A stretch of 64,000 nt of DNA from Liolophura sinensis (taxonomy: Eukaryota; Mollusca; Polyplacophora; Chitonida; Chitonidae), in assembly GCF_032854445.1 (NCBI RefSeq), contig NC_088297.1, forward strand, positions 15,635,127 through 15,699,126, in the 5' to 3' direction. The stretch's first letter is position 1. Each line of letters opens with the position of its first letter. Of the stretch, positions 1 through 11,951 are shown piece by piece. Below the pieces are notes generated by a model, which did not search any database, had not been told where the DNA came from, and saw only the letters and a program-made list of their open reading frames with translations. Made by a program: the position numbers and the translations under genes.

Positions 1-123
1 TATAAGAAGAGTATGGGAGCTAGTTTGACGAACATATTTATATATTTATAGGTGGATAATTTTTTTTACCTGTAATACTGATTTTATTATGACGTACTTT
101 CGACAAAAAAAAATGATTATTTG

Positions 124-346
124 ATAAAGTTAATAGAAAGTCAGAGAGATGTTAGAGTGTATGTTGTTATTAGGCCTACAGCAGATTATTTTTTTAGCGA
201 ACACGAAGCCAACATATTCTTCTATCAATTCCACATGCAGATTGTCGTAGACTATCAAGATATTACACGTTAGATATGATATTATAGGAACAGAATACGT
301 TCCAGCCTGACTCAGGCAATAGATTTTCTGTTAAAGTTAACAGATT
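124..346. mobile_element. Decayed MITE, family M1
   Basis: The left part (AAAGTTAATAGAAAGTCAG) and right part (TTTTCTGTTAAAGTTAACAG) correspond to the ends of the M1 element at 9049-9280. The middle is diverged. Confidence 0.45.
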
Positions 347-954
347 GTTTTGCTTCAGTTCATAACTTTATTACCAGCGTTTCCTAAACTTTGGAGGCAT
401 AATTATGTATGCAAATTTTTACCCCCCCCCCCCCCTCCTCGCATACCGCCCCATGCTGCTTTCACGCAACACGATTTGTTGTGCCCGCGTACAGAATTCA
501 AGAAAATGGAACAGTGGGACTTGTTTTTGTTGAAAGATATAGACAACAATTTAATCACGTGAACAATATTTCAGGGATTGTCAGGAAAAAACATAACAAT
601 CCTAAAACACGAAATTAATGAAAATGTTTTAAACGCAAGACTTACTTCAGACGCATTATTCATTAGATATTTGGTATTTTTCATGACAATTTCAATAGCA
701 TATAGGTGAGGTAAACAGGAGGGCATTTAAAAGTGCAGCCATATGTGAAATGTATAAAGCAATGTCGGACAGAAAGGCATCAAGCACCTGCACGTGACGC
801 GGTGTGGCTGCGCGTGCCCGCGTCATTGCTGCACGTGACATCTTTCATGTGTTTGTTGCGGCATGTTTTCATACCACAGCCGTATTGGGGCCGGAGGGGC
901 GGGGGAGAGGGCAAATTAACACTTAATCATCAGAATTACCCATAAATGAATGTT
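346..954. other. No gene seen
   Basis: A poly-C run at 421-434 and AT-rich spacer. Short frames lack splice sites or family motifs. Confidence 0.6.
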
Positions 955-1280
955 AGTAATCGATGTCAATAATATTTATCGATATCAATAAATCTTTAAT
1001 TGATACTAATTTAATACAAGTAAAAAACATTTGACAAATTGTATTTGTTTTACTCGGTTCTAAAATATTACAAGATGCCCGGAAGGAGCAAAAACTATCA
1101 GATGGCTAAAAAGACGGAAATTATCGACATCGATAAACATTGGTATTTATCGATATCGCTCATTCATTTATTGATATCGCCAATTCATTTATCGATATCG
1201 ATAAATGCCCCTATTTATCGATATCGTTAATTCATTTATTGATAAGGATAAATCATTTATTGATACCGATAATTCTCGAT
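955..1280. repeat. ATCGATATCGAT palindrome cluster
   Basis: TTATCGATATCG and TTATTGATATCG occur about seven times with ATTCATT spacers, tightest at 1125-1275 (unit about 22-25 bases). Confidence 0.75.
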
Positions 1281-1514
1281 TAAATGTTCATTTGGCCCCA
1301 CACATAGCCGGAGTCACACGATGTACAGCGATGAATTTCTGAGCTAAAAAAGGGACGGCTCGGAGGCGGCTCCAGGTCATACATATGTATTTGCCAATGT
1401 ATATGGTTGTTTGCGTTTACGAGTATTTCTTTTAGTGTATACACAGTTAGTTTTCTTTAGATGATAATGAAATGAATATTGGCATGCAAGGATTCTATAG
1501 TATAAGTCGAAGGC

Positions 1515-1870
1515 TTAATGAGGTGGTCTAATGATAAGAGCATCCTTCTCGAAGTCGGGAGTCCGGGGATCAAAACTGGGCCGGGTCATACTCACGACAT
1601 TTAAAATGGTGCTTTTTACTGCCTCGCTTGGCGCTCAGCACTGATGGGTTAGACCAAGGTAATAGGACTGGTTGCACTGGTATCAGTATAATATGGCATG
1701 GGGTGTCTGCCCTCTGTCTTCGACATGCATGACTCGCACTGCCACATTAAGAATACAGAATATAGGCCTCGTATATGTACACTCACCTGATTAATATTTG
1801 TCGTCATATGACTGAAGAGTTGCTAAAGGCAAAGACCACTCTAAAACGAAGAATATATCAGCTGAAAGAC
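1515..1870 (+). mobile_element. SINE family II (tRNA-headed)
   Basis: The tRNA-like head has an A box (GGTCTAATGATAAGAG region) and a B box GGGGATCAAAACTGG. The body contains GTATCAGTATAATATGG and the tail GTCGTCATATGACTGAAGAG. Related copies at 2036, 13917, 25737 and 49460. Confidence 0.7.
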
Positions 1871-2035
1871 CATTAACAATTGTCCAGGAAAATAGTTGGA
1901 TTTATTATTATTATTATTTTTTTTTTTTTTTGGTTTAGAATTTTTGTAACCGAGTAAAATTGTGTTAAAAGATCAGATTCTATGCGGTGATCTGTTGTGA
2001 CAAGGAAGGTATCTGTTATCTAACATATTTACTCT

Positions 2036-2375
2036 TTGAACCGCCCCTATAGCACAGTTGGTAGAGCGTCCCTGTCGGGAGCGGTAGATCCAGGGTCAAT
2101 CCTGGGTCGAGTCACACCTAAGACTTTAAAAGAGGAAGTTGCAGCTTCCTCGCCTGGCATGAAGGCGTTCAGCATGAAGGGGTTAGTGCAATATTGGTTG
2201 ACCCCTATCAGTATAATGGCTCGGGCAGGGCGCCTTACTTGCCTTCGGTAAGGCGTCTCAGTGAAGCAGCACTAGATAAAAAGAGCTGTGAAAACCCGCC
2301 CTACAAGAAGGAGGCACATTACATGCATTCTAGGGATTCCTTCGTCGTCATATGACTGAAAAATTGGTAAGTTCG
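2036..2375 (+). mobile_element. SINE family II (tRNA-headed)
   Basis: Head CTATAGCACAGTTGGTAGAG (A box) and CCAGGGTCAATCC (B box). The body has CCTATCAGTATAATGGC and the tail GTCGTCATATGACTGAAAAA. The 71-codon frame over it is non-coding. Confidence 0.75.
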
Positions 2376-3215
2376 AAGTTAAAACCCGCGCAATCACTCA
2401 CTCACTCTATACTCTTTGCCTGAAATAATTCGCTTCAAGGTCAAAGCAGCGAATGCAATCAGAGGCCTACATGTATATGCATTTTGCTTGTTGAAATGTA
2501 GCAGTTTAATGTGTGTTAAGTAGCAAAAAGCCTTTGTGACGTCATAGGTCCCATTGTGGTCAGAAAGGCCCACTATAGAAAAAAAAATATTCAAATGCAT
2601 TTTACTATAGGCTGAACAAATTGTACAATAAATAAATAAATAAATCCCAGTATTTTCGTGGACAAGTTTAAACCATCTTTCATCTGATACATACTTCATT
2701 TTAGAGTTGTCTTGACCTTGTCTAGCACACATAGACACATGGTAAGACCAAGCACGCGGTGCCTTCGAACATCGATCCAGTCATTTCATGGTTATTAATA
2801 TTTATGCTTAAGTCCAGAAAGACGTAAGCAATTGCACCTGTAACCCTTAAGGCGGATCTGAACCATGAACTGTTACGCAGAGCGTAATTAATCAAAGACA
2901 GCTAACAGCTGAATAGTTCCTCACAGGGTAGGGGCCTAACCAATGTAGCTTGGATATATCTGATCTCTGATAGCGTAATGACATATACAGATGTATGTTT
3001 AGGCTGATTATTTCCGATTACATCGACATAGTCAATGCGCATGTCAACTTATTTATAATGCATGTTATACGCAGGTGCAAACTAAGACGCACCCTGTGGA
3101 TAATTCAGCTGCGTAAATGATGTCATACAAACCATCCATGAGCATGGTTGGTAACTGTCGGCAATTTGTAGATTTCTCGTCTCTTACTCTCTTACAGTTC
3201 CTACACTCAAGAAAA
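2376..3215. other. No gene seen
   Basis: AT-rich spacer with a short (AAAT)n at 2627-2644. A 114-codon minus-strand frame has no recognisable motif. Confidence 0.6.
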
Positions 3216-3396
3216 TTAATCAGTAAATTTTGACAGAGAGGCTGTTGCCTGAGTGATGCTAGAATGTATTCTGTTATTATAACATAATGTTTGTCTAGTA
3301 CAACAGTTATGTTGAGTTAACAGAATATGTGTGTTATGTTTAACAGGATAATCCGATGCAATATAAGAGAATACCTTCTAGCATCACTCAGCCACA
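3216..3396. mobile_element. MITE family M1, crossing the start of large unit 1
   Basis: CCTGAGTGATGCTAGAATGT near the left is mirrored by CTTCTAGCATCACTCAG at the right. The outer left end is a diverged TIR. The large tandem unit starts inside this element at 3251. Confidence 0.7.
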
Positions 3397-3510
3397 CATT
3401 TTGTGCCTTTTTTTTTTGCTTTTTGAGACTAAGAAATATCCCATGTCAAGTTTTGTATTTCTATGAGGAAAGATACATTTTCTGTCTTGGATGAGAAAGT
3501 ACTGTTTTAT

Positions 3511-4100
3511 TCCGAGTTCTCTGGTTTCCTCCATCCGCAATGTATTACCCCGGGTTTTCTGGTTTCTTCCATCCGCAATGTTCTACCCCAAGTTCTTTGG
3601 TTCCCTCCACCCGCAATGTTTTAGCCCGAGTTCACCGATTTCCACCATGTGTTATGTAACCCAAGTTCTCTGGTTTCCTCCATACGCAATGTTTCAGCAC
3701 GAGTTCTCTGGTTTCCTACATCCTGAATGTTTTAGCCCGAGTTCTCTGGTTTCCTCCATGCGTAATGTACCCCGAGTTCTCTGGTTTCATCCATCCGCAA
3801 TGTTTTAGCCCGAATTCTCTGGTTTCCTCCAGCGTAATGTACCTTGAGTTCTCTTGTTTCCTCCATCCGCAATGTTTTAGGCCCATTTCTCTGGTTTCGT
3901 CCATCCGCAATGTTTTGCCCCGAGTTCTCTGGTTTCCTCCATGCGTAATTTACCCGATGTTCTCTGGTTTTCTCCGTCCGCAATGTTTTAGCCCAGGTTT
4001 TCTGGTTTCCTCCATCCGCAATGTTTTACCCTCCAGCCGTAATGTTTTACCCCAAGTACACTGCTTTCCTCCAGCCGTAATGTTTTACCTCGAATTCTTT
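3511..4100. repeat. 37-bp minisatellite, copy 1
   Basis: About sixteen units built on CGAGTTCTCTGGTTTCCTCC then ATCCGCAATGTTTTA. Single-base slips and shorter units (for example near 3830 and 4030) break the register. The units carry few stops, so open frames run through on both strands; these are not taken as genes. Confidence 0.93.
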
Positions 4101-4861
4101 GATTTAATGAATCTGAACACTAATCCTTTAAGTCAGAAATGGTTTTCTGGAATCGACCCCAGCCACTTTAGTGACGTATTTACGTCATTTTAATGACGCT
4201 GATCATTACACTGAAGCGTCAACAGAGCGACATCTCAAACGTAAGACCATACAGGAAAGGTATGACTATGAAAGCTGGTTAAGACCGCTATCATCATACC
4301 TTCGCACCATTGGTCCAATCGCTTCGTACTATATTGTTCTATCGCTTCGCAGTATCGTTCCATCGTCAGTGCGGTGATACGATAATGGCCTTATATTTAG
4401 TTGATTAAATATAACCCACTTTGGACTTCTGCTGGTATCCCACTGGGAGCGTTGGCGTCCAACTTGGCGGTCGACAGCGACCAATCTTCTCCGCCTTTTC
4501 TTTTTTCGCGATGATTTTTGGCAACATTGCATCTCAACACTGTAGAGAGCTGCAACATCGCTGAAACACTCGGTCACACACTCTTTCACCTAAACTTATC
4601 CCATACAAGTAACAAGGATATTCAAACGCTTTGGCGAGATATAGTAGAGAACAACATTCTGACGAGATTCCAACGAGACTAAAAGGGTATTCAGTTGAGA
4701 ATCTCGTGCAAACCTATCCATGGTTCTTCCAATGAACTTTGACACCATACAATAACAACATCTAGTGATAGGTAACAATGTATCACTGTACCACATGTTG
4801 CTAGTACATTGCGATAACACTGCGACCATCTACGACAGATGACTGAGCTAGGATGCCGGAT
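4101..4861. other. Spacer of large unit, no gene recognised
   Basis: Also at 10419-11176 and 19871-20629. It has TGACGTATTTACGTCA near its start (4172) and minus-strand frames of 86 codons rich in K/R. All three copies keep these frames, but at this low divergence that says nothing about selection. Confidence 0.5.
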
Positions 4862-5046
4862 ATTTTTATTTACTTATTTATTTGTTTATTTATTTATTTA
4901 TTTATTTATTTTGTATTTTACACCATTCTCAGTAATATTTCGCTTATACGAAGGTGGCAGGCATTATGGTGGGAGGAAACCGGGCAGGACCCGGGGTAAA
5001 CTCACTACCATCCACAGGTTGCTGCAAGACCTTCCCACGTACGTCG
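4862..5046 (-). mobile_element. SINE family I, 5'-truncated, unit 1
   Basis: Poly(TTTA) at the left is the inverted (AAAT)n tail, followed by the body inverted (TTATACGAAGGTGGCAGGCA, CATTATGGTGGGAGGAAACC). The tRNA head is absent. Confidence 0.85.
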
Positions 5047-5570
5047 AATGTTTTTAAATACATTGAAAAAGGACCGACCCACAAAATGCTTGAGCGTTGC
5101 CGCTTCACAGGGTCAACACGCAGGCATAAAGGAAGGCATTACGCAACGCCGGGATGATTCACATAGTTCCAGGTGATCACCTGAGCGTTTGTTTGCGTCT
5201 TTTTGTTCACTGCATGCAAGTCAGGAAAAATTTCTCAACTCCACGTGACACTAGTGTAGTCTTATAAACACACACACACATATATACTGTTGCCAGGAGT
5301 TACTGACATTTAATAAACATATACCACAAGAGAATATATTTTCCGCGTTGTCCCAGGGCTGTGGATATACTGAGCGTTGTTTGCCGGCGTATGCTTCAAA
5401 AGAGATCGCACAAGGTCATGTGGGAAGTGCCGTCCAGAACTTCCGTGGAAAATGTGTTTTGTGTGTAGACAATGCACGTATACCATGGCCAAGCGGTAAG
5501 ACATAAATCCACATGTTTTTTAAATAGTTTAAGACTTGTCATATGTAGGTATTGAAAGATTCACTGTGCG

Positions 5571-5640
5571 GGCCGGTACTGACCGGGATTTGAACTTCTC
5601 CACAGTTGAACTGTAGCGCTCTACCACCTGAGCTAAAGAG
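5571..5640 (-). repeat. tRNA-like motif next to satellite, unit 1
   Basis: On the minus strand an A box (TTTAGCTCAGGTGGTAGAGC), a plausible 5-bp anticodon stem CTACA/TGTGG with loop GTTCAAC, and a B box AGTTCAAATCC. The T stem and acceptor stem do not pair, so it is a tRNA relic or SINE head, not a working tRNA. Confidence 0.55.
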
Positions 5641-5763
5641 AAATCCAAGGCCCACTAATTACTGCTAGTATTAGCACTGAAAGTTGGTCGCGTAAAAAAC
5701 AAGAAAACTGAGTAAGTTGCATGTTTCGTTCAAATGACGATGGTGTTAAGAGTTCTGTTTTAA

Positions 5764-6896
5764 ACATGTACAGACAGGTGATCGATTGACAGCATGTAAA
5801 GACAACATGGTGATCCAGTGTCGACATGTAAGGACAGCATGGTGATCCATTATCACCATGTAAGGACAACATGGTGATCCAGTGTCGACATGTAAGGACA
5901 ACATGGTGATCCAGTGTCGACATGTAAGGACAACATGGTGATCCATTGTCAGCATGTAAGGACAACATGGTGATCCATTGTCAGTATGTAAGGACAACAT
6001 GGTGATCCAGTATCGACATGTAAGGACAGCATAGTGATCCATTGTCAGCATGTAAGGACAACATGGTGATCCATTGTCAGCATGTAAGGACAACATGGTG
6101 ATCCGGTGTCGACATGTAAGGACATCATGGTGATCCAGTGTCGTCATGTAAAGACAGCATGGTGATCCAGTGTCGACATGTAAGAACAACATGGTGATCC
6201 ATTGTCAGCATGTAAGGACAACATTGTGATCCAGTGTCGTCATGTAAAGACAGCATGGTGATCCAGTGTCGTCATGTAAGGGCAACATGGTGATCCATTG
6301 TCAGCATGTAAGGACAACATGGTGATCCAGTGTCAACATGTAAGAACAACATGGTGATCCATTGTCAGCATGTAAAGACAACATGGTGATCCAGTATCGA
6401 CATGTAAAGACAGCATGGTGATCCAGTGTCGACATGTAAGAACAACATGGTGATCCATTGTCAGCATGTAAGGACAACATCGTGATCCAGTGTCGACATG
6501 TAAGGGCAGCATGGTGATCCAGTGTCGTCATGTAAGAGCAACATGGTGATCCATTGTCAGCATGTAAGGACAACATGGTGATCCGGTGTCGACATGTAAG
6601 GACATCATGGTGATCCAGTGTTGACATGTAAGGACAACATTGTGACCCATTGTCAGCATGTAAGGACAGCATGGTGATCCAGTGTCGACATGTGAGGATA
6701 AAATGGTGATCCATTGTCAGCATGTAAGGACAACATGGTGATTCACTTTCAGCATATAAAGAAAACATGGTGATCCATTGTCAACATGTAAGGACAACGT
6801 GGTGATCCATTGTCAGCATGTAAAGACAACATGGTGATCCATTGTCAGCATGTAAGGACAACGTGGTGATCCATTGTCAACATGTAAAGACAACAT
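5764..6896. repeat. 32-bp satellite, copy 1 (about 35 monomers)
   Basis: The monomer starts GTGATCCATTGTCAGCATG and ends TAAGGACAACATG. Common variants are CAGTGTCGAC and CAGTATCGAC in the middle, and AAAGACAG for AAGGACAA. The minus strand is free of stops in all three frames over long runs. The array ends at 6896, directly against sequence that in copies 2 and 3 lies 2.75 kb further on. Confidence 0.95.
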
Positions 6897-6900
6897 CTTT

Positions 6901-9048
6901 AACAATCATTATTCATCTCCCTTGAGTTCTGGGAGAGATACGTGTAGGTTGGCAAATTCTGATCTCATTGGTGTGTGGCACAGCTCGTGCACTGAAAAAC
7001 CAAATGTTTAACATTTAAACATCTGTGCAGCAGATAATAAATGTGCTTAATGTTTAATTGTAACGTGTTTAATACTTAAATACTTAAACATGTTTATCCA
7101 ACAATTGATAATAAGGCCGCTTTATAATGTTGATCATATACGTTGGAAACTTTAATTCACTCCGTTTAAGCAATAAACCCTTCAATTTACTACATAAATT
7201 ATTGCATTCAGGCTATAAATTTAAGTATTTATAAAATACTGCATGTATTTATAAAATAAAGCAATATATTTTATGAAAAATACGTGTGAATCTGAAAAAT
7301 AAACACACCTTGAACATGTTAAAAGTAACCATTTATTATAGTGTGTGCACTTGCTACCGATCAAAATAGTTCATGAATTGCCTTAAATGTATAAAACAGA
7401 TCAAATTATAGCTTTTGGAACTTTGGAATCATTTTAACGCTCTAAATAGTATAGGCACGAGTCCGATATTTACTGAAAGGCATTAATTTGGTAAGCACGT
7501 TTATTATATGTTGCAGAAATATGTTTAAATGATAAATATTTGTTTTTTCAGTGTGCATGTCACGTGATCTATAAGGCGCGTCTAGTTTTAGCTTGAAGTT
7601 GTGGTTGTCGTGTCATGTGAATATTTTTAAGTGACGCGTAAAAACCCAATCAAAGAAATAAATCTATTCCATGGCGATTTCGTAATATTAATCGTGTCAT
7701 ATACGATTACCACATGCATGTACCGCTCAATATGAGAGTTCGCATTAAACACCGTTCACTGCTCCATTAAAACCAGTTTTCTTAAACATGATTTTTTTAT
7801 TATTAAAAAACAAAACAAATAAAAAACAAAACAAAAACAAAACAACTAATACATGAGCATTTACGCCCCTGTCTAAGTTTGGTTCTAATTTTACTGCGCC
7901 ATGTTTGGCCTCCTGTTTACATGACATCTGTAGGTACATATGTACATGTATGGCTAAGACTCAGTACTACGACACAATTTGTTCATATGTGGGCCAATTT
8001 GTGAGCCAGAGGCATCTTACCAATGCGGTGACTGTGGGTTCAAGTCCAGGTCATGCTAGCTTCCTCTCCGGTCGTACGTGGGAAGGTCTGCAGCAACCTG
8101 CGGAGGGTCATGGGTCTCTGTCCGCGTCTCCTAGAAAAATTTGAACCGAAACTACAGTGTTTAACTGCGAATTACGGCCTTGTAATATTTCTGTTTATAC
8201 TAGAAATAAATGTAAACAAAATCAGGAACTGATGTTCATGGAGCGATTCAATGTGAACTCGTTTTTACATGGGAGAATGATCATAAAGCTGAACTTTCTG
8301 CATTTTTTCTCCGGTAGCCGATTTATGCATTTTCAGAAAAAGTCAACCTCTGTATCTTGATCTTTTTATACCATTTACTTAATTTTGTTAGTATTTGCTA
8401 GATCTGTTACGACCCAAAAATGCGAAAATTAATGCATTCACGAAAATTAATGAACATTACCATGTATGGATGTTGAAGATCACTGGGCAAAGTTCGTGCA
8501 AAATATATAGAGGCTTACGTTTCTTTCCATTCTCCGCGAAAGAAATTGTGACTTATATGACGTCAAAGAAAATGTTGTCACTGTTCTAGAATTACACCAA
8601 ATGCTGTGTTGTCATCCCATTTAACATACAACCACATTAAAACAATATTGAAGGGACCAAGCATCGGGGATACTGTTTCCACCAATAGAATCCTAGTTTT
8701 ATGCAGGAATATAATTTAATTAAAAACGTACACCATAGAGAGAAAACTAAAGGAGCGACGGCAGTGTGATAGTTGGTAAATAGTTACACGAATATAACCG
8801 GTGAAATACGGCCTCTTGACTCAACCAGGGTATTGTACTATCTGTTCGTGTAGATGCGTAAAAAGCTGCAATTTACACGCCCCCGTAGCACCATGGCTTA
8901 AGCAGAATTAAGTCAAAGAAAATGCAGTGATGGTAATTGCAATTTTGTATACGTCGCTAGCCTAGAATTACTCAAAATGGCTGCCCACTTATGTAGGCAT
9001 GCTCATGTATGGTTACTATGTACACCAAAAAAAATAAAATAATAATAA
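6901..9048. other. Tail of large unit, no gene recognised
   Basis: Also at 16378-18508 and 28206-30352. AT-rich, with one truncated SINE. Words at 8575-8650 and 8925-8990 resemble each other and the stretch at 48215-48260 (GAATTACTCAAAATG), suggesting another old dispersed repeat. Confidence 0.5.
7950..8142 (+). mobile_element. SINE family I, 3'-truncated, unit 1
   Basis: Contains the head-body junction: CACCAATGCGG-like spacer, B box GGGTTCAAGTCC, then GCTTCCTCTCCGGTCGTACG and CAACCTGCGGAGGGTCATGG. It lacks the (AAAT)n tail. Confidence 0.75.
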
Positions 9049-9280
9049 TCTGTTAATTTTAACAGAAAGTCTGTTGTCTGAGTGATTCTAGATTTTATTC
9101 AGTTATTGCAGCAGGCTATTCTCTTCAATATAACACACATATTCTACTAAATCGACATAAACATTCCTTTAGACTAACAGGATGTTATGTTGAAAATGAC
9201 AGAAAATTAGGCCTATGCGACAATAACAAAGTACATTCCATCATCACTCAAACAACAGACTTTCTGTTAGAATTAACAGG
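9049..9280. mobile_element. Complete MITE family M1, unit 1
   Basis: The terminal inverted repeats are about 37 bases with about two mismatches: the left end runs TCTGTTAATTTTAACAGAAA to GAGTGAT (9049-9087), and the right end is its inverse (about 9243-9280). No coding capacity. The first bases are themselves a palindrome. Confidence 0.8.
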
Positions 9281-9374
9281 TTAATTTTTTGAGTGTATAA
9301 GTGGGGTTTCATATCTGGGTTCCTCGTTCTGCAACAGCATTACGAAGACAGTATGACAGCATATTTATTTTATT

Positions 9375-9510
9375 TAGACTGTTTATTTTGATTTGGGTCT
9401 TAATGACCTAAACAAACATTTTTCACTTATACGACGGCGATTATATCTGTTTGTGAATATAACCGGAGTGCCCGGAATAAACCAACCAATCCTTCGCTCG
9501 GTACCTAACA
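9375..9510. repeat. Possible diverged SINE piece, unit 1 (copies near 18845 and 30685)
   Basis: TTTATTTTGATTTGG, then TTTTTCACTTATACGACGGC shares words with the inverted tail of family I; the rest differs. It is repeated in each large unit. Confidence 0.4.
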
Positions 9511-9563
9511 ATCCCCCTGATTAAAATCCACTGTCTAAACAGCCAGAGCTGGATTCGATCACT

Positions 9564-9712
9564 GAGTGATGATAGAATGTATTCTGTTATCATAACATAA
9601 TGTTTGTCTAGTACAACAGTTATGTTGAATTAATAGAATATGTGTGTTATATTTAAGAGGATAATCCGATGCAATATAACAGAATACCTTCTAGCATCAT
9701 TCAGCCACACAT
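9564..9712. mobile_element. Truncated MITE M1 at junction of units 1 and 2
   Basis: Begins at GAGTGATGATAGAATG without its outer left TIR, because the tandem join cuts the element. The right part ends CTAGCATCATTCAGCC. Confidence 0.75.
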
Positions 9713-9826
9713 TTTGTGCCTTTTTGTTTTTTTGCTTTTTGAGACTAAGAAATATCCCATGTCAAGTTTTGTATTTCTATGAGGAAATATACATTTTCTG
9801 TCTTGGATGAGAAAGTACTGTTTTAT

Positions 9827-10418
9827 TCCGAGTTCTCTGGTTTCCTCCATCCGCAATGTATTACCCCGGGTTTTCTGGTTTCTTCCATCCGCAATGTTCT
9901 ACCCCAAGTTCTTTGGTTCCCTCCATCCGCAATGTTTTAGCCCGAGTTCACCGGTTTCCACCATGTGTTATGTAACCCAAGTTCTCTGGTTTCCTCCATA
10001 CGCAATGTTTCAGCACGAGTTCTCTGGTTTCCTACATCCTGAATGTTTTAGCCCGAGTTCTCTGGTTTCCTCCATGCGTAATGTACCCCGAGTTCTCTGG
10101 TTTCATCCATCTGCCATGTTTTAGCCCGAATTCTCTGGTTTCCTCCAGCGTAATGTACCTTGAGTTCTCTTGTTTCCTCCATCCGCAATGTTTTAGGCCC
10201 ATTTCTCTGGTTTCGTCCATCCACAATGTTTTGCCCCGAGTTCTCTGGTTTCCTCCATGCGTAATGTACCCCATGTTCTCTGGTTTTCTCCGTCCGCAAT
10301 GTTTTACCCCAAGTTTTCTGGTTTCCTCCATCCGCAATGTTTTACCCTCCAGCCGTAATGTTTTACCCCAAGTACACTGCTTTCCTCCAGCCGTAATGTT
10401 TTACCTCGAATTCTTTGA
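9827..10418. repeat. 37-bp minisatellite, copy 2
   Basis: Same number and order of variant units as at 3511-4100, with point changes only, so this array was copied whole with the large unit and has not changed length since. Confidence 0.93.
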
Positions 10419-11176
10419 TTTAATGAATCTAAACACTAATCCTTTAAGTCAGAAATGGTTTTCTGGAATCGACCCCAGTCACTTTAGTGACGTATTTACG
10501 TCATTTTAATGACGCTGATCATTACACTGAAGTGTCAATAGGGCGACGTCTCAAACGTAAGACCATACAGGAAAGGTATGACTATGAAAGCTGGTTAAGG
10601 CCGCTATCATCATACCTTCGCACCATTGGTCCAATCGCTTCGTACTATATTGTTCTATCGCTTCGCAGTATCGTTCCATCGTCAGTGCGGTGATACGATA
10701 ATGGCCTTATATTTAGTTGATTAAATATGACCCACTTTGGACTTCTGCTGGTATCCCACTGGGAGCGTTGGCGTCCAACTTGGCGTTCGACAGCGACCAA
10801 TCTTCTCCGCCTTTTCTTTTTTCGCGATGATTTTTGGTAACATTGCATCTCAACACTGTAGAGAGCTGCAACATCGCTGAAACACTCGGTCACACACTCT
10901 TTCACCTAAACTTATCCCATACAAGTAACAAGGATATTCAAACGCTTTGGCGAGATATAGTAGAGAACAACATTCTGACGAGATTCCAACGAGACTAAAA
11001 GGGTATTCAGTTGAGAATCTCGTGCAAACCTATCCATGGTTCTTCCAATGAACTTTGACACCATTCAATAACAACATCTAGTGATAGATAACAATGTATC
11101 ACTGTACCACATGTTGCCAGTACATTGCGATAACACTGCGACCATCTACGACAGATGACTGAGCTAGGATGCCGGG

Positions 11177-11357
11177 TATTTTTATTTACTTATTTATTTG
11201 TTTATTTATTTATTTATTTTGTATTTTACACCGTTCTCAATAATATTTCGCTTATACGAAGGTGGCAGGCATTATGGTGGGAGGAAACCGGGCAGGACCC
11301 GGGTGAAACTCACTACCATCCACAGGTTGCTGCAAGACCTTCCCACGTACGGTACGT
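11177..11357 (-). mobile_element. SINE family I, 5'-truncated, unit 2
   Basis: Counterpart of 4862-5046 with a shorter TTTA tail and an extra GGTAC near its right end. Confidence 0.85.
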
Positions 11358-11883
11358 CGAATGTTTTTAAATACGTTGAAAAAGGACCGACCCACAAAAT
11401 GCTTGAGCGTTGCCGCTTCACAGGATCAGCACGCAGGCATAAAGGAAGGCATTACGCAACGCCGGGCTGATTCATATAGTTCCAGGTGATCACCTGAGCG
11501 TTTGTGTGTGTCTTTTTTTTTCACTGCATGCAAGTCAGGAAAAATTTCTCAACTCCACGTGACACCAGTGTAGTCATATAAACACACACACATATATACT
11601 GTGGCCAGGAGTTACTGACATTTACTAAACATATACCACAAGAGAATATATTTTCCGCGTTGTCCCAGGGTTGTGGATATACTGAGCGTTGTTTCCGGCG
11701 TATGCTTCAAAAGAGAGCACATAAGGTCATGTGGGAAGTGTCGTCCAGAACTTCCGTGGAAAATGTGTTTTGTGTGTAGACAATGCACGTATACCATGGC
11801 CAAGCGGTAAGACATAAATCCACATGTTTTTTTTAAATAGTTTAAGACTAGTCATATGTAGGCATTGATAGATTAACTGTGCG

Positions 11884-11951
11884 GGCTGGTACTGACCGGG
11901 ATTTGAACTTCTCCACAGTTGAACTGTAGCGCTCTACCACCTGAGCTAAAG
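11884..11951 (-). repeat. tRNA-like motif next to satellite, unit 2
   Basis: Counterpart of 5571-5640 with both boxes intact. Confidence 0.55.

Larger units (their letters stand above)
3251..9563. repeat. Large tandem unit, copy 1 (6313 bp, internally deleted)
   Basis: Direct repeat of 9564-19017 and 19018-30861 with the same order of parts: MITE piece, 37-bp minisatellite, spacer with truncated SINE, tRNA-like motif, 32-bp satellite, then the tail with a full MITE. It lacks the 2.75-kb segment found in the other copies (13631-16377). The other two copies share several changes not seen here, for example an extra GGTAC at about 11351, so copy 1 is the outgroup. Confidence 0.93.

Noticed and set aside
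2045-2125. Functional tRNA gene at the start of the SINE
   Set aside because: A and B boxes are present, but it continues into a SINE body and the acceptor stem does not pair.
3491-4193. Proline/serine/phenylalanine-rich frames of 105 and 142 codons (and copies at 9807 and 19259)
   Set aside because: They follow the 37-bp minisatellite, and frames overlap on both strands.
4329-4589. K/R-rich 86-codon minus-strand frame kept in all three large units
   Set aside because: The copies are too similar for conservation to mean anything, and no motif, start context or splice evidence supports it.
5764-6896. CRISPR array (regular 32-bp units)
   Set aside because: The units are contiguous with no unique spacers, there are no cas genes, and the host is a eukaryote.
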